IMG/VR virus record: IMGVR_UViG_3300021477_000244
Location: 1 to 20,576 of that record
From: a virus
DNA length: 20,576 bases
Strand: one strand, 5' to 3'
Under the pieces are notes generated by a model. The model did not search any database and was not told the DNA's origin. It was given only the letters and a program-made list of their open reading frames with translations. Positions 7,868 through 15,246 of the stretch are shown piece by piece. Numbering within the stretch: the first letter of the stretch is position 1; each line of letters begins with the position of its first letter. The position numbers and the translations under genes are program-made.

Positions 7868-9291
7868 ACGCTCAGCTCTCATACGCGGAATATGAATTCA
7901 TACTGCGACAAGATTTGATGAGCTTTATTGAACGCTCGTTCTACGAGCTAAACCCACAGACCGTCTTTTCCGCAAGCCCTCATATCGAAGTCCTAGCGTC
8001 GAAACTTGAGGCCTGTCGTCAGGGAAAGATCAAACGCTTGATCGTCAATTTGCCGCCACGATCGCTCAAATCTCATGCCGTAAGCGTGGCGTTTCCGGCA
8101 TACCTGCTTGGGCGTGATCCCGCCAGCCAAATTATCACTGTGAGCTACGGTCAGGATCTTGCCGATAAACATGCCCGAGATTGTCGAACCTTGACGGGTA
8201 GTCCTTTCTATCAAAGATTATTTCCGTGGACCCGCCTATCGACGGAAAAGCAGTCAGTCAGTGAGTTTATGACGACCGGCCAAGGTTTCAGGATGTCAAC
8301 TTCGATCGGAGGAGTTCTAACCGGTCGCGGAGCCGACATTATCATTCTCGACGACCCGCTTAAGCCAGACGATGCCCTTTCCGAAACACGGCGGACGACC
8401 GTCAACCAGTGGTACGACAACAGCCTGCTCAGCCGGCTGAACAGTAAGGGGACTGGCGTCATCATCATCGTCATGCAGCGTCTCCATCAGGATGACCTCG
8501 TGGGCCATGTCCTTGGTCAAGGGGATTGGGAGGTGCTCTCGTTCTCTGCCATCGCGGAGCACGATGAAGTTCACGTCATCGACAGTCCCCTGGGGCGACG
8601 CCGTTTTGAGCGCAAGCTTGGTCAAGCCCTCCAGCCAGCACGTGAATCCATAGAGATCCTGAAAATCATTCGTCAAACAATCGGTGAATATAATTTCGCC
8701 AGTCAATATCAGCAGGATCCAATGCCACTCGGCGGGGCCATAGTAAAGACCGATTGGCTTAAGCGCTATGACGCCGCCAGTCGTCCCTCGACATTCACTT
8801 GTGTGGTCCAGAGTTGGGACACGGCAAACAAAAGCGGCGAGCTCAACGATTTCAGTGTGTGCACCATTTGGGGCGTCTTTGATGGTCACTACTATTTGCT
8901 TGATGTGTTTCGCAAGCGGCTCAACTACCCGGATTTGAAACGAGCCGTGGTCGAGTTGGCTCGCCGGTATGACGCAGATTCTATCGTAATCGAGGATAAG
9001 GCTTCCGGAACCCAGCTCATCCAGGAGCTGCAACACGAGGGTGCGATCTATGGCATCAAACCCTACGAACCACCCCCCGGTTCAGACAAGATCTTGCGTC
9101 TTCATACTCAAACTTCGTTGTTTGAGAGTGGTCGCGTTCTTCTCCCGGTTTCGGCACCGTGGCTCGACGAATACATACGCGAGGTGACCAGTTTTCCAGG
9201 ATCCAAATACGACGATCAAGTGGACTCGACCACACAAGCGCTAGATTACTTGAAGAAGAACGGCGGACTTGAGGTGTGGCTTAAACTTTAG
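7864..9291 (+). CDS. terL: Phage terminase large subunit (TerL)
   Basis: A 475-residue DNA-packaging motor. The N-terminal ATPase has a Walker-A-like 'NLPPRSLKS' (about 62-70) and a Walker-B-like 'DIIILDDPL' (about 159-167). The C-terminal RNase-H-like nuclease begins with 'VQSWDTANKSGELNDFSV' (about 313-330), continues with 'VIEDKASGTQLIQEL' (about 376-390), and ends with 'DDQVDSTTQALDYL' (about 451-464), giving the three acidic clusters expected for metal binding. Length and order match known terminases. Start codon ATG 7864 overlaps the DUF5681 stop, with GGAGGGT upstream, so the two are translationally coupled. No portal, protease or capsid gene follows; the next genes are a reverse-strand regulator and a TonB-C protein. 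It appears intact, but the phage around it is not. Confidence 0.92.
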   Translation: MNAQLSYAEYEFILRQDLMSFIERSFYELNPQTVFSASPHIEVLASKLEACRQGKIKRLIVNLPPRSLKSHAVSVAFPAYLLGRDPASQIITVSYGQDLADKHARDCRTLTGSPFYQRLFPWTRLSTEKQSVSEFMTTGQGFRMSTSIGGVLTGRGADIIILDDPLKPDDALSETRRTTVNQWYDNSLLSRLNSKGTGVIIIVMQRLHQDDLVGHVLGQGDWEVLSFSAIAEHDEVHVIDSPLGRRRFERKLGQALQPARESIEILKIIRQTIGEYNFASQYQQDPMPLGGAIVKTDWLKRYDAASRPSTFTCVVQSWDTANKSGELNDFSVCTIWGVFDGHYYLLDVFRKRLNYPDLKRAVVELARRYDADSIVIEDKASGTQLIQELQHEGAIYGIKPYEPPPGSDKILRLHTQTSLFESGRVLLPVSAPWLDEYIREVTSFPGSKYDDQVDSTTQALDYLKKNGGLEVWLKL

Positions 9292-9327
9292 AGTGAGTTG
9301 GTAGCGCGTGAGCAGCATACTAGAAAA

Positions 9328-9543
9328 TCACAGACGAGACAAAAGCTGGGAAATGCTGATTTTGAACGCTGCTGCGAGCAGTTCGAGGTTACGCATACAA
9401 ATCTCCTTCTTTCCGTTTTCCAGGTCCGAAATGAAGCTCCGATCCATTCCAACATGCTCCGCCATATAAACCTGTGTCCAAGCTCGCTGCTTACGCAGGG
9501 AGCGTAACCGCTTCCCCAAACGGACACAGATATCGCTCGACAC
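9328..9543 (-). CDS. Small XRE-family helix-turn-helix regulator
   Basis: A 71-residue single-domain Cro/C1-type DNA-binding protein on the minus strand, convergent with terL. It shows the five-helix XRE layout: 'LGKRLRSLRKQRAWTQVYMA' then 'EHVGMDRSFISDLENGKKEI' and 'MRNLELLAAAFKISISQLL'. The chosen start is GTG at 9543; its ribosome binding site is weak (GGCGGC). It resembles the small C (controller) proteins of restriction-modification systems as well as phage repressors. The gene lies 36 bases beyond terL, and its promoter must lie near that of the TonB-C gene that reads away from it. It may control the methylase/terminase module or be a leftover; the target is unknown. Confidence 0.78.
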   Translation of the reverse strand: MSSDICVRLGKRLRSLRKQRAWTQVYMAEHVGMDRSFISDLENGKKEICMRNLELLAAAFKISISQLLSRL

Positions 9544-9636
9544 GCCGCCAATTATGGCTGTAGGCTTTGGACGATAAATCGGCTATAGACTACAAGCGTA
9601 GAAATCCATAGGCAGAGCCAAGCGAAGGGCACTCCT

Positions 9637-10539
9637 TTGAGGCGTTTCCCACTTACGATCGCCATAATAGGCGCCGTAGCGTTAGCGGTGGAGATCTTTT
9701 CGCCTCGCCTTACTGATAGCCAGTCAGCAGGTAACATCGCCGCGCCGAGCAAAGCGTCCCAGAAGAAAGCGGTCCCATTTCATCCCAACGGGGTTGCAAT
9801 CCAGGTGAGCGTCGTACCGGGAGCCATCGTCTGTCAGGATCTTGCTTCGGTACATCTGGTGTGGGGGCTATACGTAAACTATTGGACCGATGCGATGCAA
9901 GATCAGCTAACGAATGGAGGCTCGCGCGTTTCGCGCGGCCCCTCAAGTCCAGAACCCGATCCGAAGGTTTACGGATGCGCGTTATTGGCGGCCGGAGCAC
10001 CAGTCGAGTTCGAACAAGCCCTTCCCGGGATCGTCCATGTCACTTCGAGGTTGGCGGATGGCCATTTCATTCGTGGACTAACCCAAGAGAACATGATTAG
10101 GGCAATCAGCGAGAAGGAAAATGAGCCCTCTCAGCAGCAAGGTTCAGTTGGCCGAAGGGCACAGGCACCGGCGTCAAAAGAGGGGCCAATGGAGGGGCAG
10201 GCCAATGAAAGTCAAACCGATAACACAGCCAGGGCTGGTGATGGCCCTTTCGTGCCCGGACAAAACGGAGTCAGTTTTCCCCGGTGTCTCTATTGCCCGG
10301 ATCCGGTGTATTCCGAAGATGGCCGCGCGGCCGGGGTCGTGGGAACTGTTTCCCTACGAATCGTCATAGAAGCCGACGGTCGTCCCGCGGATATTCAGGT
10401 TGTGAAAGCCCTCGGCCACGGGCTTGATGAGCTCGCAGTCCGAGCAGTCCAAGCTTGGCGTTTCAAACCAGCGACGGGACCAAATGGAAGCCCGGTGCCA
10501 ACAACCGTTCCTGTCGAAATCAATTTCCGTTTGAAATGA
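9637..10539 (+). CDS. TonB C-terminal domain protein
   Basis: A 300-residue protein from a TTG at 9637 with GAAGGGC six bases upstream. Residues about 4-22 form a signal-anchor helix ('FPLTIAIIGAVALAVEIF'). The middle (about 25-210) is variable, with a low-complexity Gln/Ser/Glu-rich linker near 160-205. The last 90 residues are a TonB-C domain: 'GVSFPRCLYCPDPVYSEDGR', 'VSLRIVIEADGRPADIQVV', 'LDELAVRAVQAWRFKPAT' and a final 'VPVEINFRL' strand. TonB proteins transmit proton-motive force from ExbB/ExbD to outer-membrane transporters. No exbB/exbD or TonB-dependent receptor is nearby, so a stand-alone, perhaps regulatory or cargo, role is more likely. The Cys-x2-Cys before the domain is typical of acidobacterial versions as I recall them. 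Confidence 0.82.
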   Translation: MRRFPLTIAIIGAVALAVEIFSPRLTDSQSAGNIAAPSKASQKKAVPFHPNGVAIQVSVVPGAIVCQDLASVHLVWGLYVNYWTDAMQDQLTNGGSRVSRGPSSPEPDPKVYGCALLAAGAPVEFEQALPGIVHVTSRLADGHFIRGLTQENMIRAISEKENEPSQQQGSVGRRAQAPASKEGPMEGQANESQTDNTARAGDGPFVPGQNGVSFPRCLYCPDPVYSEDGRAAGVVGTVSLRIVIEADGRPADIQVVKALGHGLDELAVRAVQAWRFKPATGPNGSPVPTTVPVEINFRLK

Positions 10540-10678
10540 CCTGCCCTCGTCTGTTTCGGCACGTTCCTCGCGGCCCGCGTTTCGATTGGAGTCCTGTCCT
10601 CCTTGTCTCGCGCGTCTCGTTTAGCTTGACTGTCTGCCCAACCAGAGCGTCAATGTGCTGCTGGTCAGAGGCAGAAAC

Positions 10679-11137
10679 ATGGCCGATATTCGGGCAGAAA
10701 TCGCGGAATTGCGCACTTTTTCGCGAAAACAGTTGCTTCAAAGATGGCACGAACTCTTCGGCGGCGCCCGGGCACCCAGTATCCGGCGAGAATTGATGAT
10801 TCCCTTCCTGGCTTACAAGATTCAGGAAAATGCCTATGGGGGCATGAAGCCCTCGACACGCGCTGAGCTTCGACGCATCGGACGCGCTCTCGAAACAGGC
10901 TCTGGATCGCTAACTCCCGATATGCGGCCGAGAACAAAACCTGGAACACGCATGGTGCGGCACTGGCGCGGGAAACCACACGAGGTCGTCGTAACCGAGT
11001 CGGGATTTGAGTATTGCGGAAGGAGCTATGGCAGCCTTTCACAGATCGCACGCGAGATTACCGGAACACAATGGTCTGGTCCGGCATTCTTCGGACTGAG
11101 GAAGGCAACAATCGTGCGAGGCTCGTCGGGTGAGTAA
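10679..11137 (+). CDS. DUF2924 protein paired with serine recombinase
   Basis: A 152-residue protein. ATG 10679 is preferred over the in-frame GTG at 10655 because AGAGG lies seven bases upstream of it. The sequence shows the DUF2924 pattern: an N-terminal helical part ('EIAELRTFSRKQLLQRWHEL' and 'RRELMIPFLAYKIQENAYGG') and a C-terminal part with 'GTRMVRHWRGKPHEVVV', 'GFEYCGRSYGSLSQIAREIT' and 'WSGPAFFGLR'. DUF2924 genes usually precede a large serine recombinase, and here the two overlap by 8 bases. The C-terminal half resembles a small DNA-binding module, so it may be an accessory or directionality factor, but no function is established that I can name. Confidence 0.82.
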   Translation: MADIRAEIAELRTFSRKQLLQRWHELFGGARAPSIRRELMIPFLAYKIQENAYGGMKPSTRAELRRIGRALETGSGSLTPDMRPRTKPGTRMVRHWRGKPHEVVVTESGFEYCGRSYGSLSQIAREITGTQWSGPAFFGLRKATIVRGSSGE

Positions 11138-12821
11138 CCTGCCAGTTCGATGTGCGATCTACACCCGGAAGTCTTCAGAAGAGGGCCTCGAGCAGTCATT
11201 TAATTCTCTCGAAGCTCAGCGCGAGGCCTGTATCGCTTATATCCAAAGCCAAAAGCACGAGGGCTGGGTTGCCATCAAGGAAAGCTACGATGACGGTGGG
11301 TTCTCTGGCGGCAACATGGAGCGACCCGCGCTCGGCCGGCTTCTCGACGATATTCGTATTGGAAAAGTCGAGACTGTCATTGTTTACAAGGTGGATCGCC
11401 TTACGCGCTCTCTTTCCGATTTTTCCAAAATTATCGAGATATTCGATTCCCACAAGGTGAGCTTCGTATCAGTCACGCAGCAGTTTAACACCACCACGTC
11501 CATGGGCCGGCTCACTCTTAACGTGTTGCTCTCATTCGCCCAGTTCGAGAGAGAACTAACCGGGGAGCGGATTCGCGACAAGGTAGCGGCCTCAAAGAAG
11601 AAGGGAATGTGGATGGGAGGTATGGTCCCCCTGGGCTACGACTGCGTCGACCGTCGCCTCATCGTTAATCAGTCAGAAGCTAAGGTCGTCCGCGACATTT
11701 TCCGGCAGTACCTGCGGCTCGGCTCTGTCATGAGGCTCAAGGACTACCTTGAGGAGAAGCAGATTCGCAGCAAGATCCGAACCGGTAGCGGTGGCCGCAA
11801 ATATGGAGGAGCCGTCTATTCCCGAGGCGCGCTGTATCAGATCCTGAGCAATCGGATTTATATCGGCAGAATTGTGCACCGGGGCCAATCCTATGTCGGG
11901 AAGCACGAACCGATCATTGCACAAGAGCTCTGGAGTGAGGTCGCCGCCCGATTGGAAGCGAACGACCGAGCACGCAGAACGAGCAAACCTCACCCGACCT
12001 CCAGTCTGCTGACCGGCCTCCTTCGAGACACGAATGGCATCCGATTCACGCCAACGCACAGCGTCAAGAAAGGTAGACGATATCGCTATTACACCTCCCA
12101 GGCCGTGATCCGAAAGCGAGGCGAGCAGCAACAGCTTTCTCGATATCCAGCCGCGGAACTGGAAGCCCTGGTGATGACGCAGATTCACGGGATGCTCAAG
12201 ACGTTTCACAAACACCTGCATAAAACTGAAGTGTCTCCGGGCTCGGATTTGGCTATTCAACGCGCCAAGGATCTGGGAGCCCAATGGCCCCAATTAGGAA
12301 CTTCCAAACAGCAAGAGTTCATTCGAGCGGTGGTTAAGACCGTTATTTTGGGCCATAACAATCTCTGGATCGAAGTGGACCAATCGAAGGTCGTAGCAAC
12401 TTTGCTCGGCCACGACTCGGGCGAGCGCCTTGCCGAGGACGGTCGGAAGGGTGTCGTGGTAACGCTGAAGGTTGAGTTTCAGCCGATCCGGCGAGGAGTT
12501 GAGCTCCGGATCGACGCTCCCAACGGCCAATCAACTCAGGGTGGACCGATTCCGTCGCTCGTGAAGGAGATTGCGCGCGCTCGCACGTGGTATGAACAGC
12601 TCATATCGGGAGAGGTGAGTGGAGTCGAACGTCTAGCTCAACTATCGGGTTTCAAGCGTCGCTATGTGAGGAAGATACTCCAGAGCGCAGTGCTGTCTCC
12701 TGAGATCATCGAAGCAATTCTGTCGGGGCGGCAATCGCGCCGCGTCACCATGAAAAGTTTGCAGGCCGATCTACCATTAGATTGGCGGAAGCAAGGGCAG
12801 ATCTTTCTGCCCGCGCCATAG
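11130..12821 (+). CDS. Large serine recombinase
   Basis: A 563-residue site-specific recombinase from a GTG inside the end of the DUF2924 gene. The resolvase-type catalytic domain (about 5-150) has 'IYTRKS' with the likely nucleophile Ser15, 'YDDGGFSGGNMERPALGRLL', 'VYKVDRLTRS' and 'MGRLTLNVLLSFAQFERELT'. A recombinase domain follows (about 165-275, 'GYDCVDRRLIVNQSEAKVVR'). The zinc-ribbon region lacks the usual cysteines ('LLTGLLRDTNGIRFTPTHSV' then KKGRRYRYY), which is normal for this subgroup. The C-terminus carries a helix-turn-helix-like segment ('LAQLSGFKRRYVRKILQSAV'). All catalytic motifs are present, so it may be active and could be the integrase of the phage-like element between about 5.4 and 12.9 kb. 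No att core could be identified by eye. Confidence 0.93.
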   Translation: MSNLPVRCAIYTRKSSEEGLEQSFNSLEAQREACIAYIQSQKHEGWVAIKESYDDGGFSGGNMERPALGRLLDDIRIGKVETVIVYKVDRLTRSLSDFSKIIEIFDSHKVSFVSVTQQFNTTTSMGRLTLNVLLSFAQFERELTGERIRDKVAASKKKGMWMGGMVPLGYDCVDRRLIVNQSEAKVVRDIFRQYLRLGSVMRLKDYLEEKQIRSKIRTGSGGRKYGGAVYSRGALYQILSNRIYIGRIVHRGQSYVGKHEPIIAQELWSEVAARLEANDRARRTSKPHPTSSLLTGLLRDTNGIRFTPTHSVKKGRRYRYYTSQAVIRKRGEQQQLSRYPAAELEALVMTQIHGMLKTFHKHLHKTEVSPGSDLAIQRAKDLGAQWPQLGTSKQQEFIRAVVKTVILGHNNLWIEVDQSKVVATLLGHDSGERLAEDGRKGVVVTLKVEFQPIRRGVELRIDAPNGQSTQGGPIPSLVKEIARARTWYEQLISGEVSGVERLAQLSGFKRRYVRKILQSAVLSPEIIEAILSGRQSRRVTMKSLQADLPLDWRKQGQIFLPAP

Positions 12822-12922
12822 TCTGCCTTGTGAATTGGCAGGACCTACCTGAGTGAACATCAGCTCAGAAAGCGCTATTTTGAGAAAAGGCGTCTCCCTA
12901 CTCCAATCGGTCGAGTTCTGGT

Positions 12923-12952
12923 AGCGTGTGATAAAGGACGTTATCACACGCT
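12923..12952. repeat. Perfect 12-6-12 palindrome
   Basis: The arms 'AGCGTGTGATAA' (12923-12934) and 'TTATCACACGCT' (12941-12952) are exact reverse complements around a six-base centre, AGGACG. The element ends one base before the ATG of the HEPN-like gene and occupies the place where its ribosome binding site should be. The 12-6-12 geometry is close to that of Xer/dif-type recombination cores (11-6-11) and also fits a dimeric repressor operator. A degraded tyrosine recombinase lies one gene downstream. Confidence 0.8.
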
Positions 12953-12953
12953 T

Positions 12954-13712
12954 ATGAACTTCACGATGCCATCGACATTTCCCACCTCTGAGTTTCAGGC
13001 TTTCGGAATCGCCGCCTCAAATTTCTTTCCCGCCCTCCTCAGCGACGAAGTCCTGTATGACCCTCAGGAGAAGCGTCGGCACTTCGATTTGTCGTGGCAA
13101 GCTGTGCGCTATCGTTACCGCGCTTGCTGCGAATGCAATGATGAATTCAAAGCTCTGCTGGACAACCCCAGTGAAGAATGGCAGGCCGGTTGGGGCGATG
13201 AAGAGCTGACGTACAGGTTGGAGCGTTGCATCTATATCTTCTTTATGGGCGCGCTCTCGGTGTTCGATAGCTTCGCGCTCTGTTTGTATTTCCTCGGCAA
13301 CGCAATCCAGCCAGCTGCATTCTCCGATGTTTCGAATCCGCGCAAGATCACGCGCGCATCCACGCAAAGGGCAATGAACGTCGCGTTCCCGAAAGATGCC
13401 ATCACAGGACTTCTCGTTGGCCTGTCGCAAGATATGCGCTTTTCTACGAAAGACGCCTTCCGCAATCTGCTCGCTCATCGCCTGAGTGGCAGGCGGAGCG
13501 TACGTTCGTCAGGGACACTTAATACGGATGGCACCTATACGACGGACTTCCATGAAGAAACTTGGCAGATTCCCGGTGCCACGGGAAAGCTCGTCTTCGA
13601 CAAGGATATGCTTGAGCGGCAATTGGCGGACGTGGCCGACATTCTTTCAGCGCTTGCTACAGCCGCTCGTGCATTTGCGGAGTCACACCAACCAGTAAAG
13701 CCCGGCCTATGA
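12954..13712 (+). CDS. Hypothetical protein with HEPN-like Rx4H motif
   Basis: A 252-residue, mainly helical protein starting at ATG 12954. I do not recognise a named family. It shows 'RNLLAHR' with Arg170 and His175 in an R-x4-H spacing, which is the catalytic signature of HEPN ribonucleases, placed at the start of a helix as in that fold. Other notable stretches are a hydrophobic amphipathic helix ('IYIFFMGALSVFDSFALCLY', about 92-111) and a C-terminal helix ('LERQLADVADILSALATAAR'). There is no nucleotidyltransferase (MNT) partner. Instead its stop overlaps the start of the decayed tyrosine recombinase (ATGA). The palindrome lies immediately before the start, and the only SD-like element (AAGGA) lies inside the palindrome, too far from the ATG, so initiation may be unusual or repressed. 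HEPN assignment is tentative. Confidence 0.62.
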   Translation: MNFTMPSTFPTSEFQAFGIAASNFFPALLSDEVLYDPQEKRRHFDLSWQAVRYRYRACCECNDEFKALLDNPSEEWQAGWGDEELTYRLERCIYIFFMGALSVFDSFALCLYFLGNAIQPAAFSDVSNPRKITRASTQRAMNVAFPKDAITGLLVGLSQDMRFSTKDAFRNLLAHRLSGRRSVRSSGTLNTDGTYTTDFHEETWQIPGATGKLVFDKDMLERQLADVADILSALATAARAFAESHQPVKPGL

Positions 13713-14638
13713 GTATGGAAGTCGTCAGTCTCGACACTCATGAAAGCCTGGCCACTGGACCGGGCAGTCCCCCGCCCCTCTTTATTGAGGAGGCGAGGAC
13801 GGCTGAGCGATTCTGGGATTTCTTCACCGCGAATATCCGCAATCAGCACACACGGCGCGCCTATTACAACGCCACCTGCAGATTCTCGGAATTCTGCGCG
13901 GAGCGCGGCATTCACCACCTTGGGAACGTGAAGCCGCTGCACGTCTCCGCCTATATCGAGTGTTTGCGGCACTGTTTTGCAAAGCCCACGATTAAGCAGC
14001 GCCTCGCTGCGATCCGCATGCTCTTAGACTGGCTCGTCGTCGGTCAGGTCATCGCTGCTAATCCGGCACACGCGGTGCGCGGACCCAGGCACGTCGTCAC
14101 CAAGGGCCGCACACCTGTGCTCAACCGCGAAGAAGCGCGCGCCCTGCTCTCCTCCATTGAGGTAGGCACCGTCAAAGGGCTGTGTGACCGCGCTGATCGC
14201 TGTGATGATTTACCCTTCGCCCATATAGCGCGGTCCTGCAGATGAATGTCGGAGACCATTTCGTCCAGGGACGGCGCTGCTGGATACGCTTGCAGGAGAA
14301 AGGCAGCAAGGAGCACGAAGCGCCGTGTGTCTCCCGCCTCGAACCCTACCTCGACGAATACATTGCCGCAGCGGGAATTGCGGACGACAGGACGGTTCAC
14401 GGCACACCGCATCGCCTGACTCAGCAGGATGGCTACTGGATGATTGCATGTCGCGCTCGCGAAGCTGGCATCGAGGCTCAGTATGCGCGCGACCGGCGTC
14501 ACCGATTACCTCAAGGGGGAAGGCACTTTGGAGCATGCACAAAATATGGCTGCTCACTCCTCACCACGCACAACGAAGCTCTATGACCCTCGAAACGAGG
14601 AAACCGAGCTGAGAGAGTACGAGAAGGTCCAAATTTGA
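13709..14638 (+). pseudogene. Degraded tyrosine recombinase (phage integrase family)
   Basis: The first frame (13709-14245) encodes the N-terminal SAM-like core-binding domain ('NQHTRRAYYNATCRFSEFC', 'LHVSAYIECLRH', 'PTIKQRLAAIRMLLDWLVV') and the start of the catalytic domain. Around 14185-14235 several indels move the sense into the next frame ('QMNVGDHFVQGRRCWIRLQE', then 'LDEYIAAAGIADD'). Near 14470 it returns to the first frame ('RATGVTDYLKGEGTLEHAQN', then 'MAAHSSPRTTKLYDPRN'). The expected first catalytic Arg ('FARIS') reads as His ('FAHI'), the His-Thr-Phe before RATG is missing, and an internal segment near 14400 is lost. The Tyr nucleophile region (TTKLYD) survives. It is therefore inactive, and once formed an operon with the HEPN-like gene. 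Confidence 0.85.
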
Positions 14639-14663
14639 AGATCATCGCCGACTGGAGCAAACA

Positions 14664-15242
14664 ATGAAAATTGCGATCATAGGTTGGGGCTCGCTCATAT
14701 GGTGTCCCGGCTCATTGCAAATCAAGTCAGCCTGGCACCTCGACGGCCCAATCCTGCCTATCGAGTTTGCGCGGATCTCTAAAGATGGCAGGCTTACCCT
14801 CGTTATTCATTCCGGCAGCGCAGGCCAGAGAACGCTTTGGGCGCCTGCAGTGGTGGAAGATATGAGCGCAGTCTTGAAGAACCTGCAAGACCGGGAAGGC
14901 ACCCCTCCCCGTTTCATTCATAGCGGTACAGCTGACGGGCAATTCTCGGACGGAGTTACACAGGAAGTGCGCGATGTTATCGCAAAATGGCTGGAAGAAC
15001 GTCAGGACATCCGGGGATGCGTGTGGACCGGTCTCGCTACCAACTGGAAAGATAAACAAAAGTCTGATTTCTCAGTCCAGCTGGCTATCCAGTACCTGAA
15101 AGATCTGCCGGACCCCGCCCGAGCACGGGAATATATCCAGAATACGCCGGAGCAGATTCAAACGGCGGTGCGAGCAGCTGCTCGCGAGCACTTGCACTGG
15201 TGCGATGCCGTTTTGTCCCCCACGTTGTTTGCCGCCGATTAG
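14664..15242 (+). CDS. Gamma-glutamylcyclotransferase-like protein
   Basis: A 192-residue protein starting at ATG 14664 with GGAG about seven bases upstream. The N-terminus 'KIAIIGWGSLIWCPG' places a G-W-G-S-L loop (residues 7-11) where GGCT/AIG2-like enzymes have their substrate-binding 'YGSL' loop. The following 'LPIEFARISKDGRLTLVIH' and 'RTLWAPAV' strands fit the same beta-barrel fold. GGCT enzymes release 5-oxoproline from gamma-glutamyl peptides or amines; whether this variant is catalytic is not clear from sequence. It is separated by only 4 bases from the next gene, so the two probably form an operon and may work together. Its presence next to a nuclease-like gene and a ubiquitin-like operon suggests a defence-island role, which is inference. 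Confidence 0.68.
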   Translation: MKIAIIGWGSLIWCPGSLQIKSAWHLDGPILPIEFARISKDGRLTLVIHSGSAGQRTLWAPAVVEDMSAVLKNLQDREGTPPRFIHSGTADGQFSDGVTQEVRDVIAKWLEERQDIRGCVWTGLATNWKDKQKSDFSVQLAIQYLKDLPDPARAREYIQNTPEQIQTAVRAAAREHLHWCDAVLSPTLFAAD

Positions 15243-15246
15243 GTGA

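Noticed and set aside
8317-9036. Minus-strand 239-codon open frame inside terL
   Set aside because: It is antisense to conserved terminase motifs and has no recognisable domain.
11673-12293. Minus-strand 206-codon open frame inside the serine recombinase
   Set aside because: Antisense to conserved recombinase sequence, with no family pattern.
12822-12922. Terminator or promoter between the recombinase and the palindrome
   Set aside because: Only a weak CTGAG/CTCAG stem and poor -35/-10 matches are visible; not enough to annotate.
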